A DNA stretch of 64,000 nucleotides from Cliona cf. orientalis (GCA_963930775.1 OZ005696.1:1550001-1614000); one strand, 5' to 3'; positions 49,301 to 57,709 are shown, numbered from the stretch's first letter. Notes: generated from the letters alone by a model not told the origin. Made by a program: numbers and translations.

Positions 49301-51755
49301 TACGTTGGACAGAACTATTTCTGTGAAACGGGCACTGCTACTTCAGCTGGAAATGGTGTCTTTTATCGCAATGATCCACTCTGGGACGGATTTGGGTGTG
49401 GTACTGGAAGCAGCTGCTGTTCTGGCTCGAATCCTCCATATTTTTGCGTCGATCTTGGAGCGGATGTGAGCGATGATGTTGAGCTGAGGGTGTGTGGAAA
49501 TGAACACAGAAATTCTGAAGATACACCTTTGGAACTGGTTGAACTTTATGTTCGCTAGACGATTAACTAGGTATAGATAGAGCAATAAACAAGCTGGACT
49601 TGGGTGATGAAAATTATAATAATATGCACAATTTTACGACTTGTACAAAATAAATGCTGTATCATTGCATTTAATTGTCTTGAAATCAAAATAAATTTTG
49701 CCTGCACACCAGAAAATAATTGTGTTGCTTCTAATTCAAGAGAATTACGTTAAATGTATAGCCAAAAATTTGTAGCTATAGTTATACTGTTATAGTAGAT
49801 GAGCAAGAACTGGGTATCAAAAGTTATTGTGATCAATCTTCACAGAACTGCCATCAACTTTCGGAGCTCTACCTTGCTGGACCAAGTGTAAATGGTACAG
49901 GAGTTATATATGCCCATGGACTGTACGATCATTTGATCACACTGCATGTATTCGTTCATTTGCAGTGAAAACCTCTGACCTGATGTCACTGGGAAACTTG
50001 AAACAGCTGGAAATTCTGAAACTGAGCAAACAGATTGCTTGCAAAGATGAAGTGCTCTCTACTATAGCAGGAAACTGTCCGAACCTAAGGTGCAGTGTAG
50101 CATATTAATTAATTTGTACTATCGGGAGCCTATGAGCTGCCCTCTTGCTACGCTTCATCACACGGCTCATATAGCTAGGCTCCTTGTGCCATATGAAATT
50201 GATAATAAAATTTCCATCTATACAATTTTTATGTATATATTAATGTACATGTATGACATTATAGAGTCCTGTTTTGTGAAGCCTGTTATGATATCACTGA
50301 TGTGGGAGTGAAGAGTTTGACATCCTGCGAGCAACTCAACTACCTCAACATCAGCTACTGCCATCACGTTAGTAGCTACACTGTATAAGTCCTACCTACC
50401 TACATAGCATAGTAAGGTCTAATGTTGCTACTGTGGGTGTTTGTCGAAGTTTACCGTAAAATTTACTATAAGACTTACATCTATAGCTATGTTCTAATAA
50501 TAATTCTTATTATTGTTACTGTGCGCTGTTATGTAGCTGTCAGAAAGATCCATTCATTTGGAGTTTTATTTGCATGCAGGTATCCGATGAGGGATTGATG
50601 AGACTATCGGGGAAAGGAAAATTGGAACACCTGATCATCAAGGCATGTCAAGCCATTACAGATTGTGGTACGTAATATAAATATGTTAAGTATTGGAATC
50701 AGACATTGAAATATTTACTATTCCATTCCACATTCTGCTCTGCTGTGCATGCAGCATTGTGTTGCATTGCTGAGAATTGTTTGGAATTGAAGGAGCTGGA
50801 CATCAGTGGCTGTCTGAGTGTCACTAACAAGACACTCTATGCCTTTCAAGAGAGTCTGCTGCACATGAGGGACCCTGCTGGTGAAGGAGCGAAGCCTAGC
50901 CAATTCTCAATCATAGTTGGAGGTACATTTTGTCAGTAATATGAATTTTTGTACACTATACCATATAAAGAATTTATTGTCAAGATTATACAGTAACTTT
51001 ATAATAATTATTATTAATTTGGCGTTTTACGTGGTTCACAATGTCATAAGTATAATTGTAACCTTATACTCAGCTCTAGTTGATCTCTCCGTAAATTATG
51101 CACTTGAATTGGTTATAGAAATACATATCGAATCTTTTTAAAGATACCTAACAGATTGAGAGGTATGTATTCATGATGCTATTGTAACACATGCAGGTAC
51201 TAGCATAGAGCGGGTTGTGGCAGTGCAGTTTGCAACAGATACAGGAGCCAGCCTAAGCCTCCATGATCTCTCAGTGAGGAATCTCTCGGCTGACTATCAT
51301 GACCACTTCCTGGACTGTAAGTCCAATATCAGAGTAGCTACTATTAATTTTAATCATAAGGGCATATCCGTAATTATTAAAACAATGTCATGTTTACCGC
51401 GTAACCTAGTAGTGTAGCCACCAAAAACTCTTCACTCAACACGCTCACGCCCATACAATGCCGTGCGCAGCATACTGCGAGTAATTGAATATCGATGTAT
51501 AGTTGATGTATTTTGTTTGACTTCAATTCAGTTTCAGAAGAGTGTTGGGAGGATGACAATCAACCGAGTTTCCTTGCAGAACCAGAGAAGTTGGTTGAAT
51601 CGAAGTTGGAGTTCATGGAGAGAGAGGCGGAGCTTATGGTGGGCGACCATGGCTCCTCCCACTATGCCCAGAAAGCGGAGGACTTTCTATTAGCTGACGA
51701 TCCAGCCCTTTTTAGTGACGAATTTTCAGATCCTGAAGACTGGGGCGTTCTATAG
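37378..51755 (+). CDS. RRM + F-box + leucine-rich-repeat protein, 652 aa, 18 exons
   Basis: Exons: 37378-37467, 38007-38101, 38300-38383, 38570-38719, 38791-38870, 38932-39021, 39129-39242, 39325-39422, 39504-39544, 39614-39689, 39758-39922, 49846-49894, 49966-50089, 50265-50367, 50580-50667, 50755-50922, 51197-51316 and 51532-51755. All phases agree and sum to 1959 bp. Residues about 20-90 form an RRM (RNP2 VFVGNI, RNP1 RGIAFVTF). A basic and acidic linker follows, then an F-box at about 140-185 (LTDDVLHIIFSYLELKDRI). FBXL-type LRRs run to about 575 and an acidic tail ends DPEDWGVL. F-box proteins bring substrates to SCF ubiquitin ligases through SKP1, and the LRRs usually bind the substrate. 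The RRM implies RNA binding. I do not know this combination in standard animal FBXL proteins. Intron 11 is 9.9 kb and holds other genes. Confidence 0.85.
37743..37821. repeat. Foldback hairpin element, 32-bp perfect arms
   Basis: Arms 37743-37774 and 37790-37821 are perfect reverse complements beginning TAGCCTCGTGCCCATCCC, with a 15-bp spacer. It lies in intron 1 of the F-box gene and is of the same family as 19074-19141 and 63391-63426. Confidence 0.75.
40447..40634. mobile_element. MITE family B, copy 3
   Basis: The left end AAGTGGGAAATTTTCGAGGG and the right end (TTCCCACTATACAGTA) are inverted. The interior resembles 35305-35487. It lies in the large intron of the F-box gene. Confidence 0.65.
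41144..42140 (-). pseudogene. Secreted single-domain protein with a frameshift (copy A)
   Basis: The frame starting at 42140 encodes a signal peptide and the same N-terminal region as the intact copy at 43605-44597. It loses frame near 41937-41940, where four extra bases (CGAG on the plus strand) are present. The remaining domain continues uninterrupted in the next frame down to a stop at 41144. That part keeps all landmarks of the intact relative: CGRTLNTGGC, VCGRVISYQ, GVSITHGSSPRKHIWSFA, PLWNGSGC and NNPPWFC. It could be a recent pseudogene, an allele or a sequence error. The domain resembles an uncharacterised secreted domain that I recall from coral skeletal-matrix proteins, but this is unchecked. 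It is nested on the opposite strand inside the F-box gene intron. Confidence 0.75.
42342..42435. repeat. Perfect 43-bp inverted repeat (hairpin)
   Basis: Arms 42342-42384 and 42393-42435 are exact reverse complements around an 8-bp loop. The sequence CCAAATTATCTCTTA within the arms recurs at about 42468 and 43170. It lies about 200 bp upstream of the ATG of copy A on the minus strand. Confidence 0.85.
42650..42790. repeat. Duplicated segment related to 45095-45230
   Basis: The segment shares an ordered series of words (TGGGTTTAGTTATA-like start, GGGCCCTCGTCTTTC versus GGCCATAGTCTTTC, ATGCATTTG, CCCAGCATCTGTTC, TATGGACCTT-like, CACAGTA) with 45095-45230. It directly abuts the truncated gene copy B, which marks a segmental duplication with deletion. 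Confidence 0.55.
42789..43001 (-). pseudogene. Truncated copy B of the secreted single-domain family
   Basis: From the ATG at 43001 it encodes the family signal peptide (MKYTLILLASL...) and about 65 matching residues up to SSYTSPTQS. It then diverges and stops at 42789. The break falls at the point where copy A carries its 4-bp insertion. The 5' flank (TACCCCCTCTCTTGCTGGTCC) matches the flanks of copies A and C, so promoter and 5' end were duplicated but the domain was lost. Confidence 0.75.
43605..44597 (-). CDS. Secreted single-domain extracellular protein, 330 aa (intact copy C)
   Basis: A single exon encodes a signal peptide (about residues 1-18), a short Cys-containing segment with NCNCNNPQ, and a region (YQWIKNSTFNPVMVYC) that resembles the start of fibrinogen-like or collagen C-terminal domains. 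A Cys-rich globular domain of about 220 residues follows, with CGRTLSRGGC, KVCGRVIGYQ, GVSITHGSSPRKHIWSFA, YIPSFVGNDYFC, DPLWNGHGC, NNPPWFCKQLP and DDIEVRVCAD. The same domain ends the protease at 46158-49558. I recall similar domains in uncharacterised coral skeletal-matrix and cnidarian proteins. No function is known to me. A TATA-like TATATAAAAG (minus strand, about 44707-44717) lies 110 bp upstream. The gene is nested in the F-box gene intron. Confidence 0.82.
   Translation of the reverse strand: MKYTLILLASLLVAATSAQEESNSSACQGAISTPTFNCNCNNPQSTECPDIPQTHEASSYTSPAQSCEEVAQSKPYQLPSYQWIKNSTFNPVMVYCTATTQCSSCSQGDVGWMRIANFDMSDPNQDCPQGFKQFSTPTRSCGRTLSRGGCQSMHFKTQGVEYSKVCGRVIGYQVGSTSGFYTPRLPNVIDNAYIEGVSITHGSSPRKHIWSFATALQSVTGSHGPIHVCPCAISNSQMGQYIPSFVGNDYFCDSGNHATSTSISTVYGSDPLWNGHGCSGRDACCTFNNPPWFCKQLPQSTTDDIEVRVCADEAANNEDSPIRLVELYAK
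44598..46157. other. Nested intergenic region between copy C and the protease
   Basis: It holds the minus-strand promoter of copy C, the segment at 45095-45230 related to 42650-42790, and two tandem 43-bp units at 46000-46042 and 46043-46085 (each with AGTGTATA-AAGTCACTGGAT). The first unit contains a TATAAAA box about 145 bp before the protease ATG. No further gene is seen. Confidence 0.55.
46158..49558 (+). CDS. Secreted subtilisin/proteinase K-like protease with CUB and matrix-type C-terminal domain, 884 aa
   Basis: Three exons (46158-46457, 46675-47596, 48126-49558) join in phase to 885 codons including the stop. Order: signal peptide (1-27); inhibitor I9 propeptide (about 30-115); S8A peptidase (about 130-400) with Asp154 in ILDTG, His193 in GHGTH, Asn283 in AAGND and Ser348 in SGTSMSTP; CUB domain (about 408-515, CGGALSGSSGSFQSPNYPSN); Thr/Pro linker; a SCKQLADV...GYYWVKSS fibrinogen-like segment (about 619-650); then the Cys-rich domain also found in copies A and C (GISITHGSSPRQHIWTFA, DPLWDGFGC, NPPYFC). 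The catalytic residues are complete, so it is predicted to be an active extracellular peptidase. It is nested in the F-box gene intron on the same strand. The ATG at 46137 is an alternative start in the same frame. Confidence 0.88.
49559..49845. other. Remainder of F-box gene intron 11 downstream of the protease
   Basis: This AT-rich stretch of about 290 bp contains several AATAAA-like signals (near 49583, 49648 and 49689) suitable for the protease 3' end. The acceptor for F-box exon 12 is at 49844-49845. Confidence 0.5.
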
Positions 51756-52089
51756 CCCCAAGGTCTCAAGATTCTCCAATACATTGTTAATTACGTCGTT
51801 GTAGCTACGCATCCTGCCAATCATTAAATTTTCACCTGCATGGACCATTAATATATGCCTACTTTGTTATCATTTTTCTTTCAAACTTTGTACACCCTTC
51901 AATTTCCATGCCTACAACAACAACAATTAATATCCGTATCCGCATGGGATCAGGAAAGTTTTAGCACATTATGGCAACATTCATACATTAGACATAATAT
52001 ACAAAAACTACTATCATGGCCTTTTAATAGTTCATTTTGTCCGTTCAGAAATGCATGGCTGATTGAGTTTAACCTTTTCTAGCACTGCC

Positions 52090-52330
52090 AATAATTATAA
52101 TAGTGATAATGCTTGCCTCACTGAGCCTTGGCATTGCTGTCACCGTCCTCAGCCACCTGCAATATCACCTGCATAATGCTATCAAAAAGAGCTTGATTCA
52201 AATCATCATCATTTATCGCCTTCCATCTGATTATCAGCTAGTTTGATCATGAGAAAATTAATGAGCTGACTTGGCTGCTTTGTCACCGTCATCTTCCATA
52301 TCTTGCAGCAGGGCCTTAAGAGAGCTATGT
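52090..52330 (-). pseudogene. Degenerate relative of the acidic-spacer peptide precursors
   Basis: On the minus strand the sequence reads LLQDMEDDGDKAAKSAH followed by a stop, then fragments with LADNQMEGDK-like and DDDLNQALFDS-like wording in other frames. These match SMQDDDGDKLAKTAR, LALNQMD and DDLLNQALLDR of the intact family. It is in the opposite orientation to gene 1, as are the other three remnants. Confidence 0.55.
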
Positions 52331-52366
52331 GACCGAGATGCATAGCTTAAAGAGAAAAATTAATGC

Positions 52367-52638
52367 ATATAGGCGGCGGAAGCATAGTGAATGTGAGGGG
52401 GCCAAGATGTAAGATGATCCGCGCGCAGTGGACAACAGGCAAAAAACAGTCGATTTCAAGGAGAGCAACAATGAAACTAGCATATTTTTGACTCAAAAAT
52501 GATAAAAGGCTTTTTGCAGACTGGTAAAATTGACAAGTTCATTGTATTTTGCTTAGTACAAGGCAAAAGTGGGTGTGTCAGCTTGAAAAGTGGGAGTGGG
52601 GGGCCATGGCCCCCCCTCCCTGGTTCCGCCACCTATAT
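52367..52638. mobile_element. 272-bp TIR element
   Basis: The left end ATATAGGCGGCGGAA (52367-52381) and the right end TTCCGCCACCTATAT (52624-52638) are inverted, 14 of 15 matching. The interior has GGGGCCA and GGCCATGGCCCCCCC stretches. No coding capacity is seen. Confidence 0.65.
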
Positions 52639-53335
52639 TATATGAAATGGTGCCAATGATGACTAACTGATTTCATCTTGCCAATGAATAACTCGGCAAA
52701 CTCACAAAGTTGAGTCACTTTTTTGCAACCACCTGTTATGAGTGGCTTCTACACAAACGGTGTAGTTTCTTGGCTTCATGTGGCTTAATTGAATTCCCTG
52801 TCACTAGCGGACAGTATCTTTTGACAAGAAGCGCTTAATGATAAACAGTTAGTACACTAAATAATTTATGCTACCTATATCTTAATTATGATATAAACTA
52901 TCACCCATCCATGGCAGGTAGTCAGCAAAATAATAATATTATTTCTCACAACAGCTTCCATTAACAAGCTTATTGTCGTAGTTGCTCAGTCAAAATGCAA
53001 TAAAGGTTTCATGTGCACTAAAAATAAAATTCTGGAGCGGTATAAGAGAGACATTAGTCCATGCATGCGTTGCTGACAGTGACTGGTAATTCACAAGCAA
53101 TTAGCAGCTGTACATGTACAATTATGCTTAATGATTAATTACACACCAAATTGTGTGAGAATCAGAGGAGAAACTTTCCTCTGATTTTGTCACTGCCTTA
53201 GGTACTGACAATTGTGTCAATAGTCTATCAAACGTGAATCAAGCGGTATCATCCTAATAATTTGTTGCTATTCTGAGGAATGAAATGGCTATAGATCTGC
53301 AGAGGCCAGAAAAGTGAGGGTGGTACTGTGAATCT

Positions 53336-53343
53336 TATATAAA
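53336..53343 (+). promoter_or_regulatory. TATA box of peptide gene 1
   Basis: TATATAAA lies 108 bp before the ATG. All four family members have the same octamer at 91-111 bp upstream. Confidence 0.65.
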
Positions 53344-53443
53344 GAAGCAGACCAGGTCCACGAATCCAACAGCTGAGATTGGAGTGCAAAGAGCAAAAAG
53401 AACAATCAACTCGATCATCTTCAGCATTTGCCTTCAAGACAAA

Positions 53444-54002
53444 ATGAAGTCTTCTCTCGTTATTTTTCTTATTGGAGCCATTGTTGCTGTTGCTTGTGCT
53501 GCTCCATCAAGCAAGGTCTCAATGCAGGATGATGATGGGGATCAACTAGCCAAGACAGCTCGTTGGTTTGGCATTGCCAAGAGAGTTATCGGCGGTATCA
53601 ACCATGCTGTCAACGGTGGAGACGATATAGCTCTGAACCAGGATGATGATGATGATGATGATGACCTGCTGAGTCAGGCTCTTCTTGACCGCATGATGTC
53701 AGTTCAAGATGATGATGATGACGATGACAAACTAGCTAAGACAGCTCGTTGGTTTGGCATTGCCAAGAGAGTTATCGGTGGTCTCAACCATGCTGTCAAC
53801 GGCGGAGACGATGACAATGATGACCTGCTGACTCAGGCTCTTCTTGACCGCATGGTCTCAATGCAAGATGATGATGATGACGATGATAACAAGGTAGCCA
53901 AGACAGCTCGTTTGAGGCTTGGTAAACTTTTCAGTGGCGCCGCCAGAGGCCTCCACTCTATTTTCAGTGGAGACGACGACGACAAGACAGCTCTGAATCA
54001 GA

Positions 54003-54036
<34 letters not shown>

Positions 54037-54344
54037 GGTAGCGAAGACAGCTCGTTTCCTTGGTAAACTTATCAGTGGTGCCGCCAGAGGCCTCCACTCT
54101 CTTTTTAGTGGAGACAACGACAAGACAGCTCTGAATCAGATGGATGATGATGATGATGATGATGACCTGCTGACTCAGGCTCTTCTTGACCGCATGGTCT
54201 CAATGCAAGATGATGATGATGACGATGATAACAAGGTAGCCAAGACAGCTCGTTTGAGGCTTGGTAAACTTTTCAGTGGCGCCGCCAGAGGCCTCCACTC
54301 TATTTTCAGTGGAGACGACGACGACAAGACAGCTCTGAATCAGA

Positions 54345-54378
<34 letters not shown>

Positions 54379-54482
54379 GGTAGCCAAGACAGCTCGTTTC
54401 CTTGGTAAACTTATCAGTGGTGCCGCCAGAGGCCTCCACTCTCTTTTCAGTGGAGACAACGACAAGACAGCTCTGAATCAGA

Positions 54483-54514
<32 letters not shown>

Positions 54515-54547
54515 AAGGCCATAGCTCAGTTCCACTTATTTGGTTGA
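53444..54547 (+). CDS. Secreted acidic-spacer / cationic-peptide precursor 1, 367 aa, six cores
   Basis: The start is the ATG whose product begins MKSSLVIFLIG, as in all paralogs. An upstream in-frame ATG at 53384 precedes a poor signal sequence. After the signal peptide (about 1-20) and an APSSKVSMQDDDGD lead, six Lys/Arg-rich amphipathic cores alternate with runs of 4-11 Asp. Two cores are of the AKTARWFGIAKRVIGG type. The other four are of the AKTARLRLGKLFSGAARGLH or KLISGAARGLHSLFSG type. LLTQALLDRMVSMQ segments lie in three of the spacers. The 342-bp unit 53822-54163 is repeated almost exactly at 54164-54505. The tail is KAIAQFHLFG. The layout fits a precursor cut into several cationic helical peptides, with Asp runs neutralising them until release. 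Antimicrobial, cytolytic or signalling roles are inference, and I know no named family. Confidence 0.85.
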
Positions 54548-55109
54548 TTTTGACAGTTATTGAGATATCAAGATATTGCAGATTAGAACTGTGGTACTAT
54601 AACAGTTGCTATTGTAACTGTAACTATAGGCATCAGAATCGTGTGAATATTATTATATTATATAGATTTGCTCTCTGACGTATTAGTCCAAGAGACTAGA
54701 TGGAGGCATGCCGTGGTATTTTGTTAATTAATAGCTTAAATAATAGTACTGTGCATTAAAATCAATGCATTGTAGTGCTAATAACAAATCAAGGATTGCA
54801 AAAGTATCAAGTATGCCTATAAAGATAATAATATTATCATTATTATACTCAGTGATTATTGTTGCTACCCTCTCCCCACACTTAAAAGCAATGATAATAG
54901 AGATTATAAAACTGCAAATAATATTTTTATATTAGCTAATCTAAGAGCTAATTAGCTAATTGTGTGTATACATAGATCTATACATGTGTACGTACGCACA
55001 TAATATGATATTGTGTACTGTCATGTATATACATTAATGTTATTAGCAGGTTTCTATGCAAAAAAGTGCATACCAGTTATACTTACTAGATGAGCGGTAT
55101 AGACATGCA
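54548..55109. other. 3' flank of peptide gene 1
   Basis: The first ~150 bp (TTATTGAGATATCA..., AGATTAGAACTGTG...) are conserved after the stops of genes 2 and 3, so they are probably 3' UTR. The rest is AT-rich with ATATAT and ATGTAC runs, with no gene seen. Confidence 0.55.
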
Positions 55110-55514
55110 GTTAGCCCTTCAGCCATGTCATCATCTTCGTCCCCTTCAGTAGTGACATGATCAAGCACTGCAGATCATCATCATCATCATCCATCTGATT
55201 CAGTGCTACCTCCTGTTGTGGGCTGTTAATTAAGCAATCAGCAGCATCAGTGAGGCGGGAAAGATTTGAAATTTAGCCACTTTGGCTACAGTGGAGTAGC
55301 TATATACTCAGTTTGTCTTCCTCATATCTATTATGGAAGAGCATAATAATATTATGTCATGGCAAAAATGGCACCAACAAGAGGAATAGTAAGAAAAGAC
55401 TTCATTGCTGTCTTGAAGCTCCAGATCCGAGGTGAGGTTGAAGATGAGTTTCTTTTTATTTATCTTTGATCCAACCACTTGAGATATGCATGAGCCCATC
55501 TGTCTGTTTATATA
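55110..55514 (-). pseudogene. Decayed opposite-strand copy of the peptide precursor (1)
   Basis: On the minus strand a TATATAAA box (55507-55514), a 5' leader like that of gene 2, and an ATG beginning MKSFLTIPLVGAIFAM are recognisable. A stop codon follows at once. Further down, fragments reading EVALNQMDDDDDD remain at about 55160-55215. It is therefore a broken, inverted member that faces away from gene 2. Confidence 0.7.
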
Positions 55515-55559
55515 GGAATGTCAGCATCTTTTCAGTCTGTTTTTGACCCACGTGACAAG

Positions 55560-56320
55560 GTTATTATGAGAAAACACCACCAGATTACGATTGAAAGTCT
55601 GCTGTAGACAATAGTTAGTGTCGTGACAGCTAGGGATTAAAATTAGAGGACATCACACCAATAGATTACACTTGAAAAGCCTGCTGGGGACAATAGACTA
55701 AGTGTCGCGACAGGGATTAAAAATTAGAGGACATTTACACCAGTAGATTACGATTGAAAGCCTGCTTGGACAATAGTTAGTATCATGACAGTGACTAAAA
55801 TTAGAGGAAGTTACACAACTGAAAAGCCTGCTGGGGACAATAGTTAGTTAGTGTCGCGACAGGGATTTAAATTAGGGGACATTTAGCTACACCAGTAGAT
55901 TATGCTTGCTTGGGACAATAGTTAGTGTCGTGACAGGGACTAAAATTAGAGGATATTTAGCTACACCAGTAGATTACGATTGAAAGCCTGCTGGGGACAA
56001 TAGTGTCGTGACAGGGACTAAAAATAGAGGACATTTATGCCAGTAGACTACAATTGGAATTGATATCACGACACTAGGTTTTTCATTTAATATGTAACTT
56101 CCTCTAGTTTCCCTGTCGCGACACTATTGTCCCCAGCAGGCTTTCAATCGTAATCTACTGGTGTAGCTAAATATCCTCTAATTTTAGTCCCTGTCATGAC
56201 ACTAACTATTGTCCCAGGCAAGCGTAATCTACTGGTGTAGCTGAATGTCCTCTAATTGTCGCGACACTAAGTTAAACTATTGTTCCCAGCAGGCTTTCAA
56301 TCGTAATCTGCTGGTATTCT
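55560..56320. repeat. Palindromic array of ~75-bp repeats (array 1)
   Basis: About six direct units (core CAGTAGATTACGATTGAAAG, then GGGGACAATAGTTAGTGTCG and a CGACAGGGA end) occupy 55560-56045. They are followed by about three units in the reverse orientation up to about 56315. Units contain the palindrome TGTCGCGACA and a CCAGCAG/CTGCTGG inverted pair. The array lies between a decayed minus copy and peptide gene 2. Confidence 0.8.
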
Positions 56321-56335
56321 CCTCATATAATAATA

Positions 56336-56403
56336 TGTTTGTCACAGTCACAGCAGCTACTGTAATATTATTATTACAGTAGCTGCTGTGATTGTGACAA
56401 ACA
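56336..56403. repeat. Inverted repeat upstream of peptide gene 2, 32-bp arms
   Basis: Arms 56336-56367 and 56372-56403 are reverse complements at 31 of 32 positions (core CAGCAGCTACTGTAATA), with a 4-bp loop. One arm-like AGCTGCTGTGA..TGA element is also found before genes 3 and 4. Confidence 0.75.
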
Positions 56404-56429
56404 GAAGTAATCATAGACACTGACACTCC

Positions 56430-56437
56430 TATATAAA
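56430..56437 (+). promoter_or_regulatory. TATA box of peptide gene 2
   Basis: TATATAAA lies 110 bp before the ATG. The context ATCATAGAC.CTGAC.TTCCT is shared with gene 3 and partly with gene 4. Confidence 0.65.
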
Positions 56438-56539
56438 GAGATAGATGAACTCAGATCTCCATCACATCTCAAGTGGTTGGATCAAAGATAAATAAAAGAG
56501 AAACTCATCTTCAACCTCACCTCGGAACTTCAAGACAAA

Positions 56540-56914
56540 ATGAAGTCTTCTCTCATTATTCTTCTCCTTGGAGCCATTGTAGCTGTCGCCTGTGCTGCTC
56601 CATCAAGCAAGGTCTCAATGCAGGATGATGATGGTGACAAGGTAGCCAAGACAGCTAAATGGTTAAGCATTGCCAAGAGAGTTATCGGCGGTCTCAACAC
56701 TGCTATCAACGGGGAGAAACTAGCTCTGAATCAGGATGATGATGATGATGATGGTGATGACCTGCTGAACCAGGCCGCTCTTCTTGTTGACCGCATGGTC
56801 TCGATGCAAGATGATGATGATGACGACAAGCTAGCTCTGAATCAGATGGATGATGATGATGATGATGATGATAAGGCCAAAGCTCAGTTTGGTCTTCACT
56901 TCCACTTTGGTTAA
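56540..56914 (+). CDS. Acidic-spacer / cationic-peptide precursor 2, 124 aa, one core
   Basis: The signal peptide (MKSSLIILLLGAIVAVACA) and APSSKVSMQDDDGD lead are followed by one cationic core (AKTAKWLSIAKRVIGG). Two LALNQ-Asp spacers flank an LLNQAALLVDRMVSMQ segment, and the tail is KAKAQFGLHFHFG. The C-terminal Gly is conserved in all four family members and could be an amidation donor or simply part of a spacer. The 5' leader up to about 100 bp upstream is highly similar to gene 3 and to the decayed minus copy at 55300-55514. Predicted secreted; function not known. Confidence 0.82.
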   Translation: MKSSLIILLLGAIVAVACAAPSSKVSMQDDDGDKVAKTAKWLSIAKRVIGGLNTAINGEKLALNQDDDDDDGDDLLNQAALLVDRMVSMQDDDDDDKLALNQMDDDDDDDDKAKAQFGLHFHFG

Positions 56915-57709
56915 CTTTGACAATTATTGAGATATCAGGATATCGCACAGATTAGAACTGTGTTACTATTACTATTGTGATTGTAACTATTGTATAGGCA
57001 TCAGAATTGTGTGAATATTATAATCTCTGACATTGTAGTTTTGTAGTTTAAGAGACTAGATGAGGCATGCCGCGGTATTGCAATGAATACATTTGAGTAC
57101 AGAACCCTCACTGCTAGCTACATGCATTCATGCATGTACGCATATGACTCATGTACATGTGTAGCATGGCTCATGCACTGTGTATGCTTGTTTAGTATCG
57201 AACTACATACTCTGCACCTGAACATGGTTACGGTACTGTTCAAGTCTCTATAGGAGTAGGGGGAAGGCACCTGGCTACATCACAATATAAATTGAAAGAT
57301 GAATTATGCACTTGATAACGACTGCCGGCCTATTACTGCATTGACAACTGACCAGAATGGCAAACAGTCATGTAGCTGAGGTATATACTAGGTACCTTGT
57401 AAACACAGACTGCCAACCAGGCAACAGCAACACCACTGAGCAGGACTTAACATGACCACTATTCCTTTATGCCAAGTAGCTATACCTCAAATGCATACTT
57501 TTCTCCCAGACGACTCTTACCATTAAATCTTAGCACAGCTAGCTAAGTCGCTATAGTGAATAATTCTTGTGTGCGTACATATAATATTATTATGGTACAT
57601 GTGTATGTACCACAATTATTATGACGTTATGTGTGTATGCGTACATGTACGTTAATGCTGATTTCTATGCATACCAGTAAGTTGGATGTCTGTAGTGTAG
57701 GTACACAGT
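56915..57709. other. 3' flank of peptide gene 2
   Basis: The first ~150 bp match the 3' flanks of genes 1 and 3. The rest holds GTACATGTG-rich runs and no recognisable gene. Confidence 0.5.

Larger units (their letters stand above)
51756..53335. other. Intergenic region between the F-box gene and the peptide cluster
   Basis: Apart from the remnant at 52090-52330 and the TIR element at 52367-52638, I see no gene here. Runs at 52640-53330 are AT-rich, unique-looking sequence. Confidence 0.5.

Noticed and set aside
53858-54535. Minus-strand frames with poly-Ile/His opposite the peptide genes
   Set aside because: These are antisense readings of GAT repeats; the plus strand has the signal peptide and family conservation.
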